A DNA stretch of 16,995 bases from Gyrodactylus bullatarudis (Eukaryota > Platyhelminthes > Monogenea > Gyrodactylidea > Gyrodactylidae), in assembly GCA_012064415.1 (NCBI GenBank), contig SSNU01000125.1, positions 22,140-39,134 of the forward strand. Reading direction: 5' to 3'. This document shows positions 8,958-16,219 of the stretch, piece after piece. The notes under the pieces were generated by a model that made no database searches, was not told the DNA's origin, and worked only from the letters and a program-made list of their open reading frames with translations. The position numbers were made by a program, and so were the translations under genes. How positions within the stretch are numbered: position 1 is the first letter of the stretch; every line of letters begins with the position of its first letter.

Positions 8958-9093
8958 ACATTAGCTGCCTTATTTCCTGAAAGATATTCTGAGGTTGCTG
9001 ACCATCAGTCATGCTGGATAGAAAGACGAGAGGTTTTTGAGGTGAATAAAAGCTTTTATTTCCGTCAGCTCTCTTCAGACCTTACACCGACTT
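8958..9093 (-). repeat. LTR-like repeat, copy 1 (related to 14666-14803)
   Basis: Its reverse complement aligns with 14666-14803 nearly end to end. Shared words are CTCTTCAGACCTTACACCGA, the 16-base palindrome AATAAAAGCTTTTATT (9045-9060), GTCATGCTGG and GGAAATAAGGCA. An AATAAA downstream of a TATA in the better copy suggests an LTR R region, but the palindrome leaves polarity open. It sits between the outer left arm and the foldback. Confidence 0.65.
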
Positions 9094-9106
9094 TTGATAA
9101 ATATAA

Positions 9107-9614
9107 ATATGTTGCGTCCCATTTGTGTCGAAAGTCCCATATGTGTTTAAACTCAAACGGGACCTCCCATTTGTGTCAAAAAAAACAGGGGGTGGGGGAC
9201 ACATTTTCCTCTCTGCCCCTTTTCGTGTTTACATGAATTTTCTTTTTTTGTTTATTTTTAGAGAGTATACGGTATATGAATATGTATGTTCTTTACAGGT
9301 ATTCAAGGAATTTCAAACAGGTACAGCATCTTGAGTGCTTGAATTCAAGAAATAAAGAGAAATTCAAAGTTTAATAACTTTTTTCCCTTAAACTGCATAT
9401 TTTCATGCAGCCCCTCACTCGAAGTGATATTTAATTCCGCATCAAAAGTGCTTGATTTGAAGACTAAATTAAATCTAATATCCTTTCGAGTGAGGGGCTG
9501 CATGAAAATATGCAGTTTAAGGGAAAAAAGTTATTAAACTTTGAATTGAAATGGGAGGTCCCGTTTGAGTTTAAACACATATGGAACTTTCGACACAAAT
9601 GGGACGCAACATAT
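9107..9614. repeat. Large foldback (MITE-like palindrome) with asymmetric left arm
   Basis: The left arm is in two pieces, 9107-9172 and 9361-9423. The right arm is 9485-9547 and 9549-9614. The outer pieces (66 bp each) differ at one base by eye, and the inner pieces (63 bp each) look identical. The right arm pieces are one base apart, but the left ones are separated by 188 bp (9173-9360). The central loop is 61 bp. There is no coding potential. This is the structure of a foldback or palindromic MITE that gained sequence in one arm. Confidence 0.85.
9173..9360. other. Extra 188 bp in the left foldback arm
   Basis: This is absent from the right arm. It begins with GTGTC, contains G5-T-G5 at 9188-9198 and GACAC at 9198-9202, and has two splice-acceptor-like tracts (TTTATTTTTAG and TTCTTTACAG). 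Its tail, GCATCTTGAGTGCTTGA at about 9327, resembles the foldback loop word GCATCAAAAGTGCTTGA at about 9439. I see no flanking duplication. Confidence 0.6.
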
Positions 9615-10025
9615 ACATACAGGAAAAATATAGCACATTATAGTCTGACCAATATTCACTCTAATTTTCAATTTTAAATATACAGACATATAGATCTCAA
9701 TTTTCTCTATATTCTGGAATTTTTTTTCTCAAATTACATCAAGAAAAAACTTTGTTTGACATGATATAGATTGAAAAAGAACACCATCAGAAAGATTATG
9801 GAAAATTGATTCACCTCACAAATTTTCTATGTTCTATTCATCATACTGAGAATTCTATAGATTTTTGAAAATGCCTCTCGCCCATCTATACCCGTCACTC
9901 TCATGCATAAGGTAATAGGTGTAGAAAGGGAAAACTCATGATACACACAGTCACACAATATGGTATGGGGCCCTCCCATTCAAATCTCAACCTCTCTTAC
10001 ATGTATTTGGGAAAGGAATGAGTAG
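9615..10025. other. Inner spacer of the nested block
   Basis: No ORF or motif that I recognise. The part from 9885 to 10020 is less AT-rich and contains GGGGCCCTCCC. Confidence 0.4.
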
Positions 10026-10139
10026 GTTTCCCCATGAGCTTTCCTCGATTCTGATTGGTCCATGCATTTAACGAATGAGAATAAAGCTAAATTTGCTCTA
10101 TATAAGAGGGGAACGCTGGGATTTTAATTCATCTCTTCT
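10026..10139 (+). repeat. Right arm of outer inverted repeat, outward promoter-like
   Basis: Plus strand reads CTGATTGGTCC (about 10051), GAATAAAGC, then CTATATAAGAGGGG (about 10098). It points rightward, the mirror of 8777-8887. Confidence 0.65.
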
Positions 10140-10490
10140 TATTATTTTTCTCATTATTTTTGTACATGATAAATATTTTTATATGAAAACGATGAATGTA
10201 AAGCAGAACTTATTTTTCGATAAATTTCATTGCATTATTTTTTTTTAAACCAATGTAGAAACCTATGAGAGGCTGACCAAAACTTTTCCTTGAAATATTT
10301 TAATCATGAATTTACTTATATTAAAAGACTTATTATAATGACTAAAATTAAGCGCTTATCTTTCAATAACTTTGGACATCGTCTTGTAATTAAAAACAAG
10401 CTTGAATATGTTACCAGCAAAATTTTCAGAGTGAAAAATAATTTCAACCCCATATAACATTTTTGTTTTAGAAATCGTAAGAATATAAAT
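10140..10490. other. AT-rich region, nothing supported
   Basis: Frames here are hydrophobic AT-driven reads without motifs. Confidence 0.4.
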
Positions 10491-10592
10491 TCATTCGTAT
10501 CTATGTTGTGTATCCTTGCCACAGTCAGCTTGATTTAACTTTGAGTCGTTATCTCCTTCGAATAATTCTCTAATGAATTCTTCTTCAGCCAT
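10491..10592 (-). CDS. Small acidic ORF, unrecognised
   Basis: A 33-codon frame starting with an ATG in a good eukaryotic context (A at -3, G at +4). It reads MAEEEFIRELFEGDNDSK and then turns polar, ending at a TGA. The acidic, hydrophobic-patterned start resembles N-termini of several transposase families such as piggyBac relatives, but it is too short to assign. I see no convincing splice donor before the stop. It could be a truncated first exon, a real small protein, or chance. Confidence 0.3.
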   Translation of the reverse strand: MAEEEFIRELFEGDNDSKLNQADCGKDTQHRYE

Positions 10593-10747
10593 TTTAGTAT
10601 TGAAAGTAACAATTCACGTTTTAAACTTTATGGTATTTTAAGAACTCTGCCATTTATTTGTAATTTAATCTCTATCACCTATTTTTAATTGTACAATCTT
10701 ATTTTTGTTTTAATATTACACATTTATAATTTGTTCATAAATTATGA

Positions 10748-10816
10748 TATTTTGCTGATGATTGTATCCTTTATGGTGATGGATCTTGTATTACCAATAC
10801 ATCTATAAAAGAATAG
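10748..10816 (+). pseudogene. LINE reverse-transcriptase relic (FADD box only)
   Basis: The plus strand translates to YFADDCILYGDGSCITN before a TAG at 10814-10816. YFADD followed by a hydrophobic, glycine-containing strand is the motif C region of LINE RTs. The C-I-L-Y after it differs from the LINE family above, suggesting a second family. No flanking homology is recognisable. It is very short, so confidence is limited. Confidence 0.45.
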
Positions 10817-11042
10817 TATTTTATAGATAACTTTTAAAATTCAGTTTGTGTTAGCAAATACGTAATCTCTTTATTATTCATTACATATAATAATGGAGAA
10901 AAAATAGCAGATTAAATTTGACTTTGTTTGTTGGGTTCGTGTGCTCCCATAATATCCAGAATACTGCTTTTATTGCAAATTTTATTGAGAGAATTGAAAT
11001 TTTAAACCACTTTATTCATCAGTAGCCTAAGAAAATTAATAA
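10817..11042. other. AT-rich spacer
   Basis: No supported feature. Confidence 0.4.
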
Positions 11043-11111
11043 ACTACTTTTAAAGAATCTCGGCCAAAAGTTTTGATCAATAATGAGAATAAATTTCTTC
11101 ACTATAAAAAA

Positions 11112-11368
11112 ATGACTGCCAATGAAAGTTTTTGTGAATTTATTCAAGAAGATAACCAAAGAAAAATCATCAAACCTCTTAGAATACTAGAGGAATCTGG
11201 ATCTCAAGCGATATTTGAGGTTGACGATAATGGGAGATTTGTAAAATACCTCATTCTTAATGATGATCTAGATATTTTGAAGAATTTTTTGGGTAAGAAA
11301 AAAAATTAATCTTATGATTTTTGTACTTTACAGAAAGTAATACATGTGGAAATAAAGAAAATAGTTGA
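11112..11368 (+). CDS. Possible two-exon gene end, unrecognised
   Basis: The frame is open from 11043, with the first ATG at 11112. It reads through charged and hydrophobic sequence (KPLRILEESGSQAIFEVDD, then LILNDDLDILKNF) with balanced, protein-like composition. At 11293 a donor GGTAAGA appears, and 40 bases later a TTTGTACTTTACAG acceptor ends at 11333. Removing this 41-nt interval keeps the frame and adds ESNTCGNKENS before a TGA at 11366-11368. Unspliced, the frame stops at about 11309. I do not recognise the family. The tail contains a K-E-N triplet, which may be coincidence. Upstream exons are not evident. It is the best host-gene candidate here but unproven. Confidence 0.35.
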
Positions 11369-11784
11369 TTACAACTGCCACTAGAAAAAATTTCAGTAAT
11401 CTGTATCTGATTCTTAGAACTTTTATTACATATCATTATCAAGTTTCTGAAGTTATTTTTTCTTTATCAGTTCTCTTAAGGTTCGGCTATTTTTTGATTC
11501 CTAGTTATAGAATGAGGCTATTCAAACTATTAAAATCAACTTTTATCTTATTTGAAAAGAATTGACTATCGGGTAGGGATCTGCTATTCGAAACGTACAA
11601 AATGACATAATATGATATGTTATACGTTTTATCGATTTAAAAAAATTTGAACCCGATTTAACATTGAATAATCTCATGAGAGTCATACGAACACTGAATA
11701 AGTGTGTTATTTTCCTATTTTTAACAGATATTTTTTGGATTTTACAGTTGATTGCGTTTTACCTTGGTATTTATCTTTTAAATA
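11369..11784. other. AT-rich region, nothing supported
   Basis: Plus-strand frames at 11365-11565 and 11664-11915 are hydrophobic AT-driven reads without motifs. Confidence 0.4.
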
Positions 11785-11870
11785 GATCTTGTAGAGCGTT
11801 TATTGAGCTTTCGAATGGTATATCACACAACCTTCATAAGGGTATTGGAGGACCCCCAATTTCTATCTTA
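11785..11870 (-). repeat. Dispersed repeat, copy 1
   Basis: On the minus strand it reads TTGGGGGTC, TCCA, then GATATACCATTCGAAAGCT and CTCTACA. It matches 15365-15440 on the plus strand, where the corresponding word is GATATACCATTCGGAAGCT. Identity is moderate. The copies are in opposite orientation, so they are not the LTR pair of the gypsy element between them. Confidence 0.55.
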
Positions 11871-12039
11871 TCATTCCTTATCCAATCATATTTCGAATTG
11901 AATATATATATATAACCTTTTTCACATTTATCCCAATCACATGAAAGATTTTCATGCATTCTCGAATCCTCTCCTGTAAAAATTATAAGGATAACTTTTG
12001 TTATTGTTTTAGTTATATTCACAAGAAGATATTCAAATA

Positions 12040-14185
12040 AAATGTGTTTAAATGATTATACAACATCAAATTATCCAAAACACCACCCCTTCAAATATTT
12101 TCAATAAGTCTCTCTGGCCTTTTAATTTTTCTTGAATCGCGTTCATACACATCATTGGTGAGAAACGTTCTGCCGTTTGAATCCAAACAAGTGTTACTAC
12201 CGTTCTTGTAGACTTTATCCTCAACTAAGCTGCCCTTTTTCTTTTTCAACCAAACATTTTTATCATAATCTTCATACACACGTTGAATGTTATTTTCTCT
12301 ATTCAAAAACATTTCTCCAGGCACAGAACCCCTGGAACCAGGCGTTCAATTATGATATCTCAAAAATTCATGAATTATCATATTTCCTGATAAACCATCA
12401 CCTTTTATTTTCTTTTTGCAAAAACATTTGAATATTCTGATGGCCACTTCAGCTAAACCATTAGATTCATGATGATCAGGAGGGGTCTTTTCGTGAACAA
12501 AATGATAAAAATTTTCCCACAGTCTTTTCACTTCGTTAGCTTCTAAAGACTACAGCTTGTCAATCCAAATAAAATTTGAATATGAATCCACAAGTATCAA
12601 ATATTTACTACCATCATAATGAGCAACATCACAGTGTACACGCTCCATTGGTTCTTATGTCTCGGCACGTCTCTGGATAGCATATTTTCGTCTGGTCACT
12701 TCAAACCTTATACATAATTCACAACTAGGTGAAAAACCAGCAACATCTCTGTCGACCCCAGGCCACCATGCAAATTGTCTAACCATTCTGATCATTTTAA
12801 TCCGGCCTGGATGGCCAATATCATAAATTTTATTTAAAACTTTATTCCTTAATTTTTTTGGAATAACCAAACGAGTACCACAGAATAATAAACCATCCTT
12901 CAACAATAATAAATCAGTCACAGATTTATATCTTTGTAATTCATCAGCACATTTTCTTGGCTATGAAGTAGAAAAATATTTCTTCAACAACATTAGTTCA
13001 TCATCAGTAGAGGAACGTGAATCATTTAGTAAACAATCAAGATCGTCAATCTCAAAAGTGTGAAACACAGATAAATCAACATCTTCCGTAAATTCACTAG
13101 CAGAAAAGCCATCAGCCACCACATTACTGTCTCCTTTGATATGATAAATTTCATAATCATAACTCATCATGATAACTTTCCAACGTGCAATTCGCTCTGA
13201 CGTCACCTTACCCAAATTTTTACGATTGAAAATAAATTGTAGGGATCTATGGTCTGTTCTGATAATAACATGTCTCCCGAAAAAATATCTATGAAAATGT
13301 TTTAAACCTTCCACAACAGCCAGAGCTTCCCTCTCAATCACAGCATAAGATGCTTCAGCTTTTGAAGCCACCCGACTACCAACATCAACAACCTGCTTGA
13401 CTTCAGGATCGTGCCTGAGCACATAACTAAATCCATACTCAGAAGCATCACAAGTCAAATATAAAGGCTCATTAATTTTATAATGGGTCAAAGCTTTACC
13501 AGCCATTCTCTTCACTAACTCTCTGAAGCATTGTGTATGAAAATCTGTCCAGTTCCACTCCACATCTTTCTTAGTCAAATCATAAAAGGGCTTTGCAATT
13601 GAAGAGAAATTTTCACAAAAACAGTCATAATGTCTTAACATACCAATAGCTGACTGAAGCTCACCGACAGATTCAGGAATCTTCAAATTCTCAAATTTCT
13701 TCAATTTGTTTGGATCAGGATGAAGTTTTCCTTTGCTCCAAACAAAACCAAAATAATTAACTTTATCCAAAGCGATCTGAGACTTATCCTCATAAATCTT
13801 GAAACCGTACTTGTTTAAAATCTGAATGACTTCATTAAATTTTATATCATGCTCCGATTTTGAAGATGCACCAATAATAACATCATCTTGGTAAACTTTG
13901 ACGCCCTTTATGTGACTAAGTATTTTATCCATAATCTCTTGAAATATCAAAGGAGCAGCAGAAACATCAAATGGTAGAGTTCTATAAGCATAACAGCTTT
14001 TATGAGTGACAATAGTGGTAAGTTTCTGACTTTCATCGTCTAGTTTTACTTGCAAATTGGCATCTTTTAAATCTAATACAGAATATATTTGACTTGATCA
14101 AAGAGAACCTCTGAAATAGTGGGCATAGCATAAGTACCTCAATTATTTTATTGACTGTGACAGAATAATCACCACATAGACGAAT
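12040..14185 (-). mobile_element. Ty3/gypsy-like retrotransposon pol remnant
   Basis: Minus-strand pol in gypsy order: reverse transcriptase, RNase H, then integrase. One reading frame runs from 14055 down to 12091, interrupted by stops but not by frameshifts. After the last stop, the minus strand shows GAAGGGGTGGTG (about 12080), a plausible polypurine tract that would precede a 3' LTR, but I cannot trace the LTR. Gag, protease and a 5' LTR are missing. The right edge ends abruptly within RT at about 14185-14205, where sequence of different composition begins. Confidence 0.85.
12091..12960 (-). pseudogene. Gypsy integrase, core deletion and three stops
   Basis: This integrates the element cDNA. 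The H2C2-type zinc region reads YDIGHPGRIKMIRM and FSPSCELC. The catalytic core starts PMERVHCDVAHYDG, with the first catalytic Asp, and includes LILVDSYSNF. Then LWENFYHF joins directly to a segment ending HESNGLAEVA, with the catalytic Glu. The stretch that normally holds the second catalytic Asp, about 35 residues, is gone with no frame change. The C-terminal part continues from PGEMFLNR to IENI. In-frame stops lie at 12655-12657, 12550-12552 and 12346-12348, and another (12961-12963) separates it from RNase H. Confidence 0.85.
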
Positions 14186-14205
14186 CGACTCAATTCACAG
14201 CTCAA
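12961..14205 (-). pseudogene. Gypsy reverse transcriptase and RNase H
   Basis: RT motifs on the minus strand: IRLCGDYSVTVNK (about 14160-14195), YAMPTISEVLFD, YSVLDLKDANLQVKLDD (motif A), YAYRTLPFDVSAAP (motif B) and YQDD at 13882-13893 (catalytic Asp pair). RNase H follows with LYLTCDASEYG, YAVIEREALAVVEGL, IIRTDHRSLQF and SNVVADGFS, the four acidic blocks. The frame is clean from 14055 to the TAG at 12961-12963. Upstream of 14055 it has a TGA at 14098-14100 and two frame changes. The RT N-terminus is cut. These motifs are diagnostic of Ty3/gypsy rather than BEL or copia. Confidence 0.92.
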
Positions 14206-14544
14206 AGCGATATGATCAAGGTCCCACCCAACAACTCCACCAAAATCCAACACTCAACTCCAATCCCAGACATGGCAACCACGATGGCAACAGAAACTCA
14301 AACCTCAACATTAGTTGATAACCTACCCTCCACAGGCTGCCACGTCACACAAGCCCCTCCCCCAGCAACATCCAATGATCGAAAAAGATTATTTTCTCAA
14401 CCGGAAATGCAAGCCTCTACTCCCACTCGAAAACGAAACGCATCGACATCACCCCAACAACCCAAAGCGAAGAGAAAACGGGGGACGAAGGCAGCAACGG
14501 GTACCCAGCAAATTCACAAATTCTTCACAGCAAACAAACAGTGA
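14161..14544 (+). CDS. Ser/Thr/Pro-rich basic-tailed ORF with PCNA-box-like C-terminus
   Basis: A plus-strand frame open from 14161, with an ATG at 14212 and a TGA at 14542-14544. From 14212 it is 110 residues, rich in T, S, P and Q. It contains two basic clusters (TPTRKRNAS and KAKRKRGTK), typical of nuclear localisation, and ends TQQIHKFFTANKQ. I-x-x-F-F with polar residues before it resembles the PCNA-interacting box, except that T replaces the usual first Q. Plus-strand DNA here is C- and A-rich and poor in T, unlike the flanks. It is followed by promoter-like sequence and the LTR-like repeat, so it may be the 3'-most ORF of a retroelement. I do not recognise the family. Confidence 0.4.
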   Translation, partial: QNNHHIDESTQFTAQSDMIKVPPNNSTKIQHSTPIPDMATTMATETQTSTLVDNLPSTGCHVTQAPPPATSNDRKRLFSQPEMQASTPTRKRNASTSPQQPKAKRKRGTKAATGTQQIHKFFTANKQ

Positions 14545-14554
14545 ATAAGCCGAT

Positions 14555-14660
14555 CCCATTGGTCAACAACACGAACAGAATCCTCATTGGTCCGAAACAA
14601 ATGAATAATTGCTATTGGTCAAGACAGCCCTTTCATGTTCTTGTAATATATATATATAAC
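14555..14660 (+). promoter_or_regulatory. Triple ATTGG boxes and TATA stretch
   Basis: Three inverted CCAAT boxes (ATTGG at 14558-14562, 14586-14590 and 14614-14618), spaced 28 bases apart, precede an alternating TATATATATATAA at 14646-14659. Even spacing with a downstream TATA looks like a polymerase II promoter, consistent with an LTR U3 reading rightward. Confidence 0.5.
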
Positions 14661-14665
14661 TGCTC

Positions 14666-14803
14666 AAGTCGGTGTAAGGTCTGAAGAGAGCCGACGAAAA
14701 TAAAAGCTTTTATTCACCTAACCTCTTTCGTCGTTCTAACTACCAGCATGACCATTAGTCAGCGCCCCCAGAAAATTTTCGAGGAAATAAGGCAATTAAT
14801 ATC
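14666..14803 (+). repeat. LTR-like repeat, copy 2
   Basis: It follows the TATA stretch. It begins AAGTCGGTGTAAGGTCTGAA, contains the AATAAAAGCTTTTATT palindrome (14699-14714), and extends through CCAGCATGACC to GGAAATAAGGCA. Reverse-complement partner is 8958-9093. Its position fits the R/U5 part of an LTR. The end of the zinc-finger-like ORF on the minus strand overlaps its right part. Confidence 0.6.
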
Positions 14804-15273
14804 TCAAAAACAACTTTGTTAAGAGATTTCTCTCCAGATGAAAAACTTGTATCGTCTTCTGATTCTTCATTCAATGAATCTTCTGATTCTTTGCAATGAG
14901 TTAATTTTGAAAAAATAATAGGCACTTTAATCGCTGATGATACTTCAGGATATTTATGTTTTGAAGGAACTAATACAGGAGATAAAATAGTTTTGCAAAA
15001 GTAACAGTCCTCGTGATTAGCTGGTAAAGTCCATGTCATAATATTAAGTTTCCAAACTTTTTTGGTATAATTCAATTTAAGATCACAGCTCATACAGATT
15101 TTCGAAGGTGCGAAAATTTTTCCATGAACAATGAGAGGTAATCCAAATGTAGAAAGATAACAATCAATGATCTGCTGAGTGATAGGGCGTAGCTGCTTAT
15201 CTATGAAATATAATCCACATATATAACAGAAGTTATCCTTATTGTTAATACATGTGAATAATCTTGAAGTCAT
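14755..15273 (-). CDS. Three-CxxC zinc-finger-like protein of an invertebrate repeat family
   Basis: 172 codons from the ATG at 15271-15273 (the frame is also open a few codons upstream from a TTG). Three Cys pairs: NFCYICGLYF near the start, KICMSCDLKL about 50 residues on, and HEDCYFCKTI about 35 further. Between the last two is the segment LNIMTWTLPANHEDCYF. This C-x-x-C pattern with a W/P-rich lead into N-H-x-D-C-Y-F-C recalls a multi-copy family of uncharacterised invertebrate proteins, judged from memory. After KHKYPEVSSAIKVP comes an acidic Ser/Glu stretch. The last 17 codons lie in the repeat shared with 8958-9093, so the C-terminus may be replaced. Role unknown; zinc binding is inferred. 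Confidence 0.5.
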   Translation of the reverse strand: MTSRLFTCINNKDNFCYICGLYFIDKQLRPITQQIIDCYLSTFGLPLIVHGKIFAPSKICMSCDLKLNYTKKVWKLNIMTWTLPANHEDCYFCKTILSPVLVPSKHKYPEVSSAIKVPIIFSKLTHCKESEDSLNEESEDDTSFSSGEKSLNKVVFEILIALFPRKFSGGAD

Positions 15274-15364
15274 GTTAGAAAAATGCAATTTATTATTAGG
15301 GAAGAATTATATATTCAGTTTCGTGTCAAATGATTGGCTAAAAATAGAGAGGGTTTTAAGTGGA

Positions 15365-15440
15365 GTTGGGGGTCTCCAGATCCACTTGAGAATAACAAAT
15401 GATATACCATTCGGAAGCTGATTAAATACTCTACAGAACT
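15365..15440 (+). repeat. Dispersed repeat, copy 2
   Basis: Plus-strand counterpart of 11785-11870: TTGGGGGTC, TCCA, GATATACCATTCGGAAGCT, then ACTCTACAG. About two thirds of positions agree by eye. The element is unidentified. Confidence 0.5.
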
Positions 15441-15725
15441 AAGTATAATGATCTTATTTAAGAAGTTGCCATTAAACGCAGTCAACCATAAAAGAGAAAA
15501 ATTACCCCCCAAAAATCATGGAAAAAACAAACTTTTGAATATTCTAAAGGCGCTCCTGACCTCAAATCAAATCGGACCATATTCAAATTTTGAACTATCT
15601 GTGAAGACGATGTGTGAATATGAAATCTTGAACTTGAGTATATATTTGAGTTTGAGTACACTTAGTTGCTAACGAAATTCAAAAATCACCGAAACTCAAA
15701 TAACTTTTTTATTTGATGGGAAACT
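15441..15725. other. Unassigned region
   Basis: A plus-strand frame at 15448-15672 is lysine-rich at first and then AT-driven. I see no motif and do not call a gene. Confidence 0.4.
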
Positions 15726-15815
15726 GTTCTAGAATATTCTATTCTCTCAATGAAGTTTATTACGCTAACTACTAACTAAGCAATCATTGAGAAATAGAAT
15801 GTTCTAGAAAAGAAT
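15726..15815. promoter_or_regulatory. Palindrome carrying two heat-shock-element arrays
   Basis: Arms 15727-15753 and 15784-15809 are inverted copies with one mismatch and one 1-base indel. The left arm contains GTTCT AGAAT ATTCT ATTCT and the right AGAAT GTTCT AGAAA AGAAT. Each includes three perfect alternating nTTCn/nGAAn units, the HSF binding consensus. Because the units are themselves inverted, the palindrome preserves the site. No downstream gene is evident, so regulation is only a possibility. Confidence 0.5.
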
Positions 15816-15850
15816 ATTTTAATGAATGTTACTATTTTTGATTAAGTAAT

Positions 15851-15880
15851 AAATATGGAGAGTAAATCTTGACTCTCCAG
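15851..15880. repeat. Short hairpin
   Basis: GGAGAGT and ACTCTCC form a 7-bp stem around an 8-base loop at about 15856-15877. No T-run follows. Probably incidental. Confidence 0.3.
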
Positions 15881-15999
15881 TTCTGTAATTTCTATTTTAT
15901 AATAAAGACGTATTCCAAGTTATAAAAGAAACGCATATTTTTTCTTGAATTTTCGGAATCAGCATAATATTTTACATCAGAAAATGTTATTCACAAAAA

Positions 16000-16190
16000 T
16001 ATAGATTAATTTTTTTTTCAAAACTTTCCCCATTGTAATAGAAAGAAAAGTCTTCACTTGGTGGAAGCTTGGGTAAATTAACAGGAGTACTCGAAGCGAT
16101 TTGATTTTCTTCATAATAAGGAAGTGAGGCTTAGATTTCTTCGACATTACCATATGAATTTGAATTAAATATGATATCTTGTGATTAAGC
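16000..16190 (-). other. Possible coding remnant
   Basis: A minus-strand frame reads ASLPYYEENQIASSTP followed by VNLPKLPPSEDFSFYYNGES. This is unusually non-repetitive for such AT-rich DNA. A TAA interrupts the upstream side, and I see no start or firm splice sites. It could be an exon relic. The longer overlapping frame at 15977-16219 is hydrophobic and AT-driven. Confidence 0.2.
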
Positions 16191-16219
16191 ACGAATGATG
16201 AGTTAAAACAAAGTTCCAT

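Larger units (their letters stand above)
8777..10139. mobile_element. Nested block bounded by 111-114 bp inverted repeats
   Basis: The ends 8777-8887 and 10026-10139 are inverted copies, about 93% alike by eye, with one 3-bp indel. Read outward, each arm holds an inverted CCAAT box (GATTGG), a GAATAAAGC word, then TATATAA about 45 bases downstream. Inside are an LTR-like segment (8958-9093) and a large foldback (9107-9614). No transposase frame is present. I find no target duplication at the ends, so I cannot assign a superfamily. It could be a non-autonomous transposon, paired LTR pieces, or a segment duplicated in inverse order. Confidence 0.55.

Noticed and set aside
9042..9334. Two overlapping plus-strand frames inside the nested block
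   Set aside because: They cross the boundary between the LTR-like repeat and the foldback arm and carry no motif.
11834..12022. Minus-strand frame after the gypsy stop, considered as env or LTR ORF
   Set aside because: No envelope features; AT-driven and partly overlaps the dispersed repeat.
12177..12431. 84-codon plus-strand frame
   Set aside because: Antisense to the gypsy integrase C-terminal region.
11785..15440. The dispersed repeat pair as LTRs of the gypsy element
   Set aside because: The copies are inverted relative to each other, while LTRs must be direct.
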